Below, one piece after another: positions 33,734 through 42,283 of a stretch of DNA of 64,000 nucleotides. The translations under genes and the position numbers were made by a program. The notes beneath the pieces were generated by a model that ran no database searches, was not told where the DNA came from, and was given only the letters and a program-made list of their open reading frames with translations. How positions within the stretch are numbered: position 1 is the stretch's first letter; each line of letters starts with the position of its first letter. Source of the stretch: JACKCR01 sp041390305 (GTDB lineage: Bacteria; Eisenbacteria; RBG-16-71-46; CAIMUX01); NCBI GenBank assembly GCA_041390305.1, contig JAWKQE010000016.1, positions 1 through 64,000 of the forward strand. Direction: 5' to 3'.

Positions 33734-34855
33734 CTACCGAGTGTAGGCGTTCTGGGTCCGTTCCCGAAGGACCGGATCGCTCCACAGGCGCGCAAACAGC
33801 TCATGTCCACGAGCACTGAAGTGATTGTCGATCTGATTGAAGAGCGAGGCGTCTTCCGTCTGGGACGAGAGAAACAACGCGTACGGCTCGAGATAGTCGA
33901 TCCCCGCGGCGGCGAGGCCCTCGGCCAGAAGCGGCACGAGCGGATGGTTCCGGGATTCGCCCGCGACCACATGTGGCTTGAACGGCACGAACACGACGAT
34001 GAACTCCGCACCTCGTGAGGTCACCTGGTCCCGCAGTCGCTCGACGATGCCGAGGGTGAGATCGACACCGGCCCGATCCTCGGGCTTCACGTCCGTCTCG
34101 CGAATCACACGGTTCCGTGCCACCGCCGCTCCATGCGGTTTCTGCCGCAACTTCACGTTCCGGATGGTGCGGGAAGCATGGTCGATGAAGTTGATCGCCC
34201 GGCTCGTCGTCCTCAGCCCGTGGATGAACGATCGGCTGAGGTCCTCCCGGATGTGGTCCTGGTGGAGAATGAGCCCCTGGCCGCCTTCCGTGAAGTACGG
34301 CTTGGCGTACCCGTACTGTCTGGACGCGAGGTTGTTCTCGATGTCGTTGTACGGAGTGATGACGAGCGCGACCTCGTCCACCTCGAACCTCGTCCCCAGA
34401 CTCTCGTAGAGGAGGCACTCCTGGTCGGTCCCGTAGCCGGACACGCCGAGGTTCAGTAGTTCCGCCGCCGGACCCTGCACTTCGGGCGCGGTGAACATCT
34501 CGTCCTGTTCGACCCCGTACCCCCCGACGTACGAGTCGCCGAGCACGACCACCCGACGTAGCTCGGGGTCGTTCCTCCCCACCGAGAGCCCGTCCGGAGC
34601 CCTGAGCCCGAACTCGTTCTGGTGGACGAGGACCGAGAAGCCATGACGCTCATGTCGCCCGTCGACGTTCGGGAGGGGCGCCCACCCCAGCCGTTCGTCG
34701 AAGCCGCAGAAGTAGTGCCGTTCGCCACCCGCACTCGGCACGAAGGACGGATCGAGAATCCGGAGGAGGACTTCGGCCAGCCCGAGGCAGAAGAGGAGGC
34801 TGCCGAACAGGAGTCCCAGCGGAACCAGGAGCCGGTGGAGAACGAGCCTACCCAC
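33734..34855 (-). CDS. Membrane-anchored SGNH/GDSL hydrolase-like protein
   Basis: About 373 residues from the proposed GTG 34855. One N-terminal membrane helix (LVPLGLLFGSLLFCLGLAEVLL) is followed by an extracytoplasmic domain. VVVLGDSYVGGYGVE contains the block I catalytic Ser (GDS), GVSGYGTDQE resembles block II/III with Gly and Asn-like positions, and DNHFSARGHELFARLW carries the DxxH catalytic pair near the C-terminus. Such proteins act on O-acyl or ester groups, often as acyl-transfer partners in polysaccharide export. The frame is open to 35209, but upstream is low-complexity and overlaps the aspS start; a TTG or GTG further upstream cannot be excluded. Confidence 0.7.
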   Translation of the reverse strand: MGRLVLHRLLVPLGLLFGSLLFCLGLAEVLLRILDPSFVPSAGGERHYFCGFDERLGWAPLPNVDGRHERHGFSVLVHQNEFGLRAPDGLSVGRNDPELRRVVVLGDSYVGGYGVEQDEMFTAPEVQGPAAELLNLGVSGYGTDQECLLYESLGTRFEVDEVALVITPYNDIENNLASRQYGYAKPYFTEGGQGLILHQDHIREDLSRSFIHGLRTTSRAINFIDHASRTIRNVKLRQKPHGAAVARNRVIRETDVKPEDRAGVDLTLGIVERLRDQVTSRGAEFIVVFVPFKPHVVAGESRNHPLVPLLAEGLAAAGIDYLEPYALFLSSQTEDASLFNQIDNHFSARGHELFARLWSDPVLRERTQNAYTR

Positions 34856-35183
34856 CGATCGGTCTCGGATTCGATCCCATTCCGGGAAGCTAGCCAAGGG
34901 ATCCGGGCACGGCAAGACGGACTCGGCCTGGGGTGGCCGGCCTGGGCCGACCGGCCTGCGGCGGACCGGCGCGCGGCGAACGCCCCGCGGCGGACGGTCG
35001 GCCAAGGGCGTGGACCACGGAGAAGTCCCTCTCTCCCCACCCCCAAATACGCTATTCTTCCCGTCTTTCGCGGCGCCGGCAGATGCTCGGTCGCCGGACC
35101 CTGGAGCCCGCGACCCGGCGTGGCCGCCCCACCCAGAGGAGGGGCCCGGACCGCGCCGACCAACTCGAACGGAAAGATGAGCC
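34856..35183. other. Divergent region between SGNH gene and aspS
   Basis: About 330 bases with no stop in the leftward frame but no good start or domain either. Sequence is GC-rich with short repeats of GGCCGGCC and CCGGCCTG type around 34937-34965. A ribosome site GGAAAGATGAG precedes aspS. Promoters are not resolvable by eye. Confidence 0.45.
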
Positions 35184-36971
35184 ATGTTCCGACCGAACCG
35201 GTATCGCACGCACGGCTGCGGTGAGATTCGTTCTTCTCACGTCGGAGAGACCGTCACCCTCTCCGGGTGGGTGCACCGCAAGCGCAACTTCGGAGGACTC
35301 TACTTCCTCGTCCTCCGCGACCACTCCGGCATCGTCCAGGTCGTGATCGATACCGATGCGCCCTTCCACGCCGCGGCCGCGGACATCCGCCTCGAGAGCG
35401 TGATCCAGATCGAGGGCGAAGTGGTTCCGCGCGAAGACGGGAACGTCAATCCGAACATGCCGACCGGCGAGATCGAGGTGAAGGCGAAGTCGTTCGAGAT
35501 TCATTCGACAGCCGAGATCCTCCCGTTCCAGATCGCGGACGACATCGATGCGTCCGAGACGGAGCGCCTCAAGCATCGTTTCCTGGACCTCCGTCGCGAC
35601 CGGCTCCAGCGCAACATGGCGCTCCGCTCCAAGGTGATCTCCTCGATCCGCCGCCGGATGACGGAGATGGACTTCTACGAGTTCCAGACGCCGATCCTCA
35701 CGTCGAGCTCGCCCGAGGGCGCGCGGGACTTCCTCGTTCCGAGCCGACTCCACCCCGGGAAGTTCTACGCGCTGCCGCAGGCTCCCCAGCAGTTCAAGCA
35801 GCTCATCATGGTCTCGGGATTCCCGCGCTACTTCCAGATCGCACCCTGCTTCCGCGACGAGGACGCGCGCGCCGACCGCTCCCCCGGCGAGTTCTACCAG
35901 CTCGACATGGAGATGGCCTACGTCGACCAGGAAGACATCTTCGCCGTCTTGGAGGAGCTCCTCGTCGGGCTCTTCCGTGAGTTCACGGACTGGCACGTGG
36001 CAGACGCACCCTTCCCTCGTCTCACGTACCGCGACACGATGCTGCGCTACGGAAGCGACAAGCCGGATCTTCGCTTCGGCTGTGAGATCCAGGACGTCTC
36101 GGAACTCTTCGCCACGTCCGAGTTCCGCGCCTTCCGCTCCGCCATCGATGAAGGCGGGGTCGTCCGCGTCGTGCCGGTGCCCGGCGCGGCCGGCCAGTCG
36201 CGCAAGTTCTTCGACTCGATCGACGCGTTCGTCAAGGAGCAGGGCGGCAAGGGATGCGCCTGGATCGCGTTCCCCGAGGGCGGAGACGCCAAGGGTTCGA
36301 TCGCGAAGTTCCTGGATGCGGACCTGCTCGAGAAGCTGAAAGGCACCCCTGGCGCGGGCCCGGGTTCGGCACTCCTCTTCGTCGCCGGCAAAGCGGCCGA
36401 AGTCGCGACGATGGCGGGCCGGATCCGGACCAAGGTAGCCGACGATCTGGACCTCCGCGAGAAGGGCGTCTACAAGTTCTGCTGGATCGTCGACTTCCCG
36501 ATGTTCGAGTGGGACGAAGAGAACGAGTGCGTGGAGTTCTCGCACAACCCGTTCTCCATGCCCCAGGGCGGAATGGAAGCCCTCGAGACCCAGGACCCGC
36601 TCGACATCCTCGCCTTCCAGTACGACATCGTCTGCAACGGCGTCGAGCTCTCCTCGGGCGCGATCCGAAACCACCGTCCGGACATCATGTACAAGGCGTT
36701 CGAGATCGCCGGTCACCCGGCCGCGGTCGTGGACGAGAAGTTCGGCGGGATGATCCGCGCGTTCAAGTTCGGCGCGCCTCCCCACGGCGGCATCGCCCCC
36801 GGTGTGGACCGGATCGTGATGCTGATCGCGGACGAGCCGAACATCCGGGAAGTGATCATGTTCCCGATGAACCAGAAGGCAGAGGACCTCCTGATGGGCG
36901 CACCGTCTGAGGTACGCCCGAAGCAAACGGAGGAGCTGCACATCCGGATCGAGATGCCGAAGGAAGACTAG
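35184..36971 (+). CDS. aspS: Aspartyl-tRNA synthetase, bacterial type
   Basis: Class IIb synthetase of 595 residues, cytosolic. N-terminal OB fold binds the anticodon (GWVHRKRNFGGLYFLVLRDHSG). Motif 2 region FRDEDARADRSPGEFYQLDMEM is present and motif 3 is GGIAPGVDRIVML with the conserved Arg. The bacterial insertion domain lies between residues ~290-420, including KVADDLDLREKGVYKF. C-terminus ends VIMFPMNQKAEDLLMGAPSEV... typical of bacterial AspRS. It may also charge tRNA-Asn if the genome lacks AsnRS; that cannot be seen here. ATG 35184 is set by GGAAAGATGAG. Convergent with the giant repeat protein, with no space between their stop codons. Confidence 0.97.
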   Translation: MFRPNRYRTHGCGEIRSSHVGETVTLSGWVHRKRNFGGLYFLVLRDHSGIVQVVIDTDAPFHAAAADIRLESVIQIEGEVVPREDGNVNPNMPTGEIEVKAKSFEIHSTAEILPFQIADDIDASETERLKHRFLDLRRDRLQRNMALRSKVISSIRRRMTEMDFYEFQTPILTSSSPEGARDFLVPSRLHPGKFYALPQAPQQFKQLIMVSGFPRYFQIAPCFRDEDARADRSPGEFYQLDMEMAYVDQEDIFAVLEELLVGLFREFTDWHVADAPFPRLTYRDTMLRYGSDKPDLRFGCEIQDVSELFATSEFRAFRSAIDEGGVVRVVPVPGAAGQSRKFFDSIDAFVKEQGGKGCAWIAFPEGGDAKGSIAKFLDADLLEKLKGTPGAGPGSALLFVAGKAAEVATMAGRIRTKVADDLDLREKGVYKFCWIVDFPMFEWDEENECVEFSHNPFSMPQGGMEALETQDPLDILAFQYDIVCNGVELSSGAIRNHRPDIMYKAFEIAGHPAAVVDEKFGGMIRAFKFGAPPHGGIAPGVDRIVMLIADEPNIREVIMFPMNQKAEDLLMGAPSEVRPKQTEELHIRIEMPKED

Positions 36972-39900
36972 TTACCTCACGAGGACGAGTTTCTCGATCC
37001 GGTGCACCGCTTCGCCGGAAACGCCGGACACGGCATCGATCCGGACGAAGTAGATCCCCGATGCCATCCGGCGCCCGTCGGACGCACGCCCGTCCCACTC
37101 GGCGACGTACGCACCCGGGCCCACATGCGACTCCCGACTCCAGACCCGCGCCCCCGATGGGTCGAAGACCTGGAGCAGCACCCGCGCATCGAACGGCACC
37201 TGATACTCGAGTCGGGTCGACCCGGTCGACGGGTTGGGCTGGATCATGAGGCCGAGTTCGACGGACGAAGGCACTCCAGGCGTGAGCCGACGGGCAACGA
37301 TCTCGAACTCGTGGCGTCCGGGGCCGAGCGTGAGCTGGACGGTTTCCGCCGGCCGCTCGCTACCACCCGGCGTCCGTAGCTTCACCTCCCACTCTTCGGG
37401 CCTGCCGCCGAGGAAGCCCAAGGAGAGCGTGGCCTCATCCGCGTCGGACTCGACCACAGCGCGCCACACTTCCTCGTCCGCGCGGGACGTGCGCAGTTCC
37501 TGGAAGAGGGACTCGCCGTCACCGACGTGTCCGCCCTGCCCGATCAACTCGATCTGGAGCTTCGCACCAGGTGGCGCGGGCGGTAGGAAGCCGATGTCGT
37601 TTCCGGTCGGGCTCCGTCTCTCGACGACGCCGAGCAGTGCGGAGCGGGTCTCCACGTCCGAGCGTGCGGTGATCTGAGCCACCCACTCTGGACTCGTGTC
37701 GAGCTGAGCGAGGTCGCCCCAGCTCGTGGCGAGCGGCCCCCCGCCGGACGTGGAGCGCGCCAGGGACTGGCCATTCTCCGTCGCCGGAATGAGGAGGCCG
37801 ATGCTACTCGTGCCCAGGTTCTTCACCCAGCAGCCGCTCCAGACGGAGAGCGTCTCGAGTTCGTTCTTGTAGGACCCACCCCCGTCCGCGTTGAAGGTCA
37901 GGATGGCGGATGCGACTGCCGGGTCGTCGCCAAAGGAGGCATCGGCGAAGGACAGTGTGTCCCCCTGAACGACGACCCTGAGGTTCGACCGGTCGATGGT
38001 CACGGAGTAGGCCGCCGGGTTTCCGACCATGTTCCAGCCGGGCCGTAGCGTAACCAGATAGTCGAGCGCACCGGCGAGTGGCAGGCGCGAGTCTCCCTGC
38101 ACGGACCAGCTCGAAGGCGGATCGACCGAACCGACCCAATAGGCCTTGCCCGACTCGAACGCGGCCGGACGTGTGGGGCTCACCTGCACGTACGCGCGCT
38201 GCACCGGATCGTACGTACCGATCTTCCACCGATCGCCGTCCTGGCTCCCGAACATGGCGACGAGTTCGTCGTAGTACGTGAGTCGCCCGTCCACGAGCAC
38301 CGGCGCACCGAGCATGCTCCAGACTCCGGAGGCGAGGCGCGGGCCGGCGACATCGTGCCCCACCGTCTGGTGACGGATCGGACTCGTCGGCGAACCCACA
38401 CCGATCCCGCCGTTGAGGGTGAGGTAGTACTCGAGACCGCGCTCCGTGTAGTGCGCGTCGTCGAAATCGGCGCGCCACACGTCGTCGACCTTGGACCAAC
38501 CCGTCACGCGTCGGTAGCTCACCTCACCGCCCATCCGGTAGTTGCACTCGAGCGAGTTGACGAACGACGGCAGGGTGAAGGCCCGGCTCCGCGCGCCCTC
38601 GATGCCATCCACGCCGAGACTGACGTGGGGTTCGAGGTCGCAAGGGTGCGGATCGCAGGTCGTGTCCGCGCCGAGGAAGTCGCCACCGCTCGCATCGCAT
38701 TCAGTGCCGAGCACGACCGTACAGGCACCCTCTTCGTCACAACACGCGCCGCTCCTCGGCTGCGCGCAGGGGTTCGGATCGCAAACGGTGCTATCGCCGC
38801 TGTAGGTGTCGCCACCGTTCTCACAGTCGGCTTGCGTCTCGACGGAGCACGCTCCGGTCGAGGCACAGCAAGCACCGGTCGCCGCGGGTTGCGGGCAAGG
38901 GTTGGGATCGCATGATGTCTCGTCGCCCTGATAGCTTCCCTCGGCGGTCGAGCAATCGGCACTCGTCTCGGACCGACAGGACCCGTCGTCGAAACAGCAC
39001 GCACCTTCGGCGGCTGGCTGCGGACACGGATTCGGGTCGCAGGACGTATCGTCGCCTTCATAGCTTCCGCCGACGGAAGTGCAGTCGGTCTTGGCCCGGG
39101 TATCGCAGGTGCCGTTCTCGAAACAGCACGCACCCGTTGCAGGCGGCTGCGGACATGGGTTCGGGGCACACGTCGAGTCGTCGCCCTCGTACGTGCCGGA
39201 GTTCGTATCGCACGCGTCTTCGGTTCCCACTGAGCACGACCCGTCCTCGAAGCAGCACGCGCCTTCGTCCGGCGGCTGGGGACACGGGTTCGGGTCGCAC
39301 GTCGAGTCGTCGCCCTGGTACGTACCCGAACTGGTATCGCACGCGTCCTCGGTTCCGACCGAGCACGAACCGTCCTCGAAGCAGCACGCACCCTCGGCCG
39401 GTGGCTGCGGACACGGGTTCGGATCACAGTCCGACTCGTCACCCTGATAGGTCCCTGACTCGGTTCCACACGCAGCTTCCGTTCTCACGGCGCAGTTTCC
39501 GTCCTCGTAACAGCACGCGCCTTCGGCCGCGGGCTGCGGGCACGGATTCGGATCGCAGGTCGTGTCGTCGCCTTCGTACGATCCGGCCGATCCGTCGCAG
39601 TCCGCCGCAGTGCCGACGGTGCAGGAACCGTCCGCGAAGCAGCAGGCTCCTTCGGCCGGCGGCTGCGGACACGGGTTCGGACTGCAAACGGTATCGTCAC
39701 CTCGGTAGCTCCCCGACGCCCCCGCGCACCCGTCCGTCGTCGTGATCGTGCAGGAGCCGTCCGCGAAGCAGCACGCACCCTCGGGCGGCGGCTGCGGACA
39801 CGGGTTGGGAGAACAGACTGTGCCATGGCCGTGATAGACGCCAGGCGCGGCCTCGCATTCGGCCATGGTCCGGATGAGGCAGCTGCCGTCCTCGAAGCAG

Positions 39901-41984
39901 CATCCCCCCGTCGGGTCCGGACACGGGTCCGGCGAACACGCAACGTTGTCGCCTTGATAGGTGCCGCCGGCTGCGGTGCACTCGTCGCTCGTGACGAACG
40001 CACACGTTCCGCTCACGAGGCAGCACGCACCGCTGGGATCGGGGCACGGGTTCGGGTTGCAGACCACGTTGTTCCCCTGGTACGCGCCGGAGAGGTCCAC
40101 GCACGCGGCCAGCGTCATCACGGAGCAGCTGCCGGTGGAGAGGCAGCAGGCGCCGGTCGGATCCGGGCACGGATCCGGAACGCACACGGCTCCGTTCCCC
40201 TGATACGACGATCCCTCCGCCGTGCAGAGCGCAGAGGTCGTGACGAAACACGATCCGTCCGTGCGGCAGCACGCGCCCGTCGGGTCCGGGCACGGGTTGG
40301 GGCTGCACGTGGTGGAGGCCCCGAGGTAGCTTCCGCCGACTCCAACGCAGGCATCGCTCGTGAGAACCGAACAGGTCCCGTTCGTGAGACAGCACGCACC
40401 TGTCGGCTCGGGACACGGGTTCGGCGCGCAGGTGGTGCCGTTGCCCTGGTAGCTCCCGCCGGAGCTGGAGCAGGCGGACGAACTGAGAATCGTGCAGGTG
40501 CCGGCCGTGCTGCAGCAGGCGCCCTCGGGATCCGGACAGGGATCCGGCGAACAGGTCGTGCCGGCCCCCTGGAAGGTCCCACCGAGCGTGGCGCACTCGG
40601 CCACGGTCACGAAGGAGCACGATCCGTTGGGGAGACAGCACGCGGCCGGAGGAGGCGGACAGGGATTGGGGTTGCAGCTCGTGCCGTCCCCTTTGTAGCC
40701 CCACCCCATCGAGTCACAGTCGAATCCGGTCTCGAGCTGACACGTGCCACTCGGCGAACAGCAGGCTCCGAGCGGCGGCAGCGTGCAGGGGTTGGGAATG
40801 CAGGTCGTGCCGTCGCCCTCGTACGTGTCGAAGCTGTCCCAGCAGTCGAACGACGTGGCGATGTAACAGAACCCGTCGTAGGCGCAGCACGCGCCCTCGG
40901 AGGGCGCGGAACAGTTGAGTCCCGCGCAGCTCGATCCATCACCGTAGTACGTTCCGGCGTAGGCCCAACACGCGTCGTAGGTGACGATCACACACGTCTC
41001 GTTCGGCAGGCAGCAGGCGCCGACAGGGCAGGACCACGTCTCGCAGGTGGTTCCGTCGCCGTGGTAGTACTGGTCGCCCGCAAGACAGTTCGAGTAGGAA
41101 ACGACCACGCACGTGCCGTTCGGCTGGCAGCACGCACCTTCCGAACCGCCGCCGCCGTTACAGCTGGTCGCGCAGTCGGTGTAGTCGCCATAGTAGGTGC
41201 CGCCTGCAGTCCAGCAGTCGTCGTAGGTGAGTTGCGAGCAGCTGAGGTCACCGAAGCAACACGCACCGGTCGGCGTGCCGCCGCCACCCGGCAGCGCCTG
41301 GTAGCCCGCTGTACCGAAGCCGAGCGACGAGAAGCCCGCGATCGGGTCGACGATCGGCGAGGCGCTGTCGTCGTAGAAGGAACCTCCGTCGAGCGGATGG
41401 CCGCCGAGCGAGAAGTAGGGCTGTCCGTTCAGGACCACACCAGCGAAGTAGCAGATCTCGACCAGCTGCGAGCGCCTGGGCTGGTCGAAGTGGAACTTCA
41501 CGCCGGTCGCGTCTTCCCAGGGGTAGTTGGCGTAGGGTTCGTAGGTGTCCGCGTCCCACCCGGTCGCCCACAGTTCGAGGTCGGACTCCGGGTAGTAGAC
41601 TCCGAAGGACACCGAGCTGAGCACGGGACACGACTCGGTAGGGAACGCGGCAAAGACCCACCAAACCTGCGGGTCGAGTCCATCGTGCGCATCGACGTTC
41701 GCGTTGGTGATGCCGGACTGGCAGGAGCCGGAGTTCGACGGTGGACAGTCGGTCGCGTACCCGCAGTCGATACCGGAGAGCCCGATGTAGAAGTCGTCGT
41801 CGGTGTAGACGATTCCGGTGTCGGTGTGGAGGATCAGCGTTCCGCCGGCATTGGGACCCGCCGCGGCACGCTCTGACGACAGCGCCAGAGCACCGAGCGA
41901 CGCGAGCACGGCCAGGACCGTTCCCTTCCAAGTCGAACGCGCGACACGCAGTGTCCCTGCCCACGATCCCTGCGGGTGCTTCAT
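36972..41984 (-). CDS. Giant secreted protein with 21 Cys-rich repeats and C-terminal FlgD-like domain
   Basis: Exported protein of 1670 residues with a signal peptide (VLAVLASLGALALSSERAAAG). Residues ~40-235 form a globular N-terminal domain. Residues ~238-1120 are 21 tandem units of 38-43 residues starting GACC, with six Cys each in the pattern GACCxxxGxC...C...G.Y.G....C.P.PC. This is a disulfide-stabilised stalk motif common in FCB and planctomycete surface proteins. The region to ~1560 carries beta-rich segments (ASGVWSMLGAPVLVDG). The last ~90 residues are a FlgD-like sorting domain (IQPNPSTGSTRLEYQ ... GIYFVRIDA), like that of the VWA protein at 3573. AGGAGG lies eight bases before ATG 41984. 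Probably a cell-surface stalk or adhesin. Confidence 0.85.
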   Translation of the reverse strand: MKHPQGSWAGTLRVARSTWKGTVLAVLASLGALALSSERAAAGPNAGGTLILHTDTGIVYTDDDFYIGLSGIDCGYATDCPPSNSGSCQSGITNANVDAHDGLDPQVWWVFAAFPTESCPVLSSVSFGVYYPESDLELWATGWDADTYEPYANYPWEDATGVKFHFDQPRRSQLVEICYFAGVVLNGQPYFSLGGHPLDGGSFYDDSASPIVDPIAGFSSLGFGTAGYQALPGGGGTPTGACCFGDLSCSQLTYDDCWTAGGTYYGDYTDCATSCNGGGGSEGACCQPNGTCVVVSYSNCLAGDQYYHGDGTTCETWSCPVGACCLPNETCVIVTYDACWAYAGTYYGDGSSCAGLNCSAPSEGACCAYDGFCYIATSFDCWDSFDTYEGDGTTCIPNPCTLPPLGACCSPSGTCQLETGFDCDSMGWGYKGDGTSCNPNPCPPPPAACCLPNGSCSFVTVAECATLGGTFQGAGTTCSPDPCPDPEGACCSTAGTCTILSSSACSSSGGSYQGNGTTCAPNPCPEPTGACCLTNGTCSVLTSDACVGVGGSYLGASTTCSPNPCPDPTGACCRTDGSCFVTTSALCTAEGSSYQGNGAVCVPDPCPDPTGACCLSTGSCSVMTLAACVDLSGAYQGNNVVCNPNPCPDPSGACCLVSGTCAFVTSDECTAAGGTYQGDNVACSPDPCPDPTGGCCFEDGSCLIRTMAECEAAPGVYHGHGTVCSPNPCPQPPPEGACCFADGSCTITTTDGCAGASGSYRGDDTVCSPNPCPQPPAEGACCFADGSCTVGTAADCDGSAGSYEGDDTTCDPNPCPQPAAEGACCYEDGNCAVRTEAACGTESGTYQGDESDCDPNPCPQPPAEGACCFEDGSCSVGTEDACDTSSGTYQGDDSTCDPNPCPQPPDEGACCFEDGSCSVGTEDACDTNSGTYEGDDSTCAPNPCPQPPATGACCFENGTCDTRAKTDCTSVGGSYEGDDTSCDPNPCPQPAAEGACCFDDGSCRSETSADCSTAEGSYQGDETSCDPNPCPQPAATGACCASTGACSVETQADCENGGDTYSGDSTVCDPNPCAQPRSGACCDEEGACTVVLGTECDASGGDFLGADTTCDPHPCDLEPHVSLGVDGIEGARSRAFTLPSFVNSLECNYRMGGEVSYRRVTGWSKVDDVWRADFDDAHYTERGLEYYLTLNGGIGVGSPTSPIRHQTVGHDVAGPRLASGVWSMLGAPVLVDGRLTYYDELVAMFGSQDGDRWKIGTYDPVQRAYVQVSPTRPAAFESGKAYWVGSVDPPSSWSVQGDSRLPLAGALDYLVTLRPGWNMVGNPAAYSVTIDRSNLRVVVQGDTLSFADASFGDDPAVASAILTFNADGGGSYKNELETLSVWSGCWVKNLGTSSIGLLIPATENGQSLARSTSGGGPLATSWGDLAQLDTSPEWVAQITARSDVETRSALLGVVERRSPTGNDIGFLPPAPPGAKLQIELIGQGGHVGDGESLFQELRTSRADEEVWRAVVESDADEATLSLGFLGGRPEEWEVKLRTPGGSERPAETVQLTLGPGRHEFEIVARRLTPGVPSSVELGLMIQPNPSTGSTRLEYQVPFDARVLLQVFDPSGARVWSRESHVGPGAYVAEWDGRASDGRRMASGIYFVRIDAVSGVSGEAVHRIEKLVLVR
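38625..41275 (-). repeat. Array of 21 GACC-type repeats
   Basis: Period is about 117-129 bases, each unit encoding GACC plus four further Cys. Upstream (N-terminal) units are divergent; units 13-19 (bases ~38880-39790) are more alike, and units 16 and 17 (around 39175-39430) share GACCFEDGSCSVGTEDACDT exactly. This gradient indicates recent expansion in the C-terminal half. All units stay in frame and no unit is interrupted. Confidence 0.85.
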
Positions 41985-42283
41985 CGATCCAGCCTCCTAG
42001 GGGGCAAGCCCGCCCCTGGTCGGAACTTCGGCCAGTTGGGAAGGGATGCCCACTATTTGTGGAGTTCTTCCCCAATGGAGCGGGGCCCCGTGCCTGGAGA
42101 CCCGTGTGGAGTCGGCCCTCATGAAGTCCGCTCCGAGGGACGAAGCAACGATTGAGGAGCGCCTTCCCCCAGGCATGGCCAAAACCGCCTCGTGGGAATG
42201 GATCTACCGACCGTGGAGCGGAGTGGCCCGTTCCCGTCCGGTGGAGGCGCAGGTCGCACTAACGTCAGGAGCCCTGTCCTTTC
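41985..42283. other. Divergent region between repeat protein and PEGA kinase
   Basis: About 300 bases with no supported gene. GCGGGGCCCCGTG (42079-42091) contains the 10-base palindrome CGGGGCCCCG. A TCAGGAGCC ribosome-like site lies 15 bases before the kinase start. Promoters for both directions must lie here. Confidence 0.45.

Noticed and set aside
38625..41275. Regularly spaced repeats that could suggest a CRISPR array
   Set aside because: Units are coding, in frame, with diverged sequence and no unique spacers or near-identical 28-37-bp repeats.
39825..41876. Plus-strand open frame opposite the Cys-repeat protein
   Set aside because: Its repetitive Arg/Ala-rich product mirrors the repeats on the other strand; the Cys-rich frame has a signal peptide, ribosome site and conserved motif.
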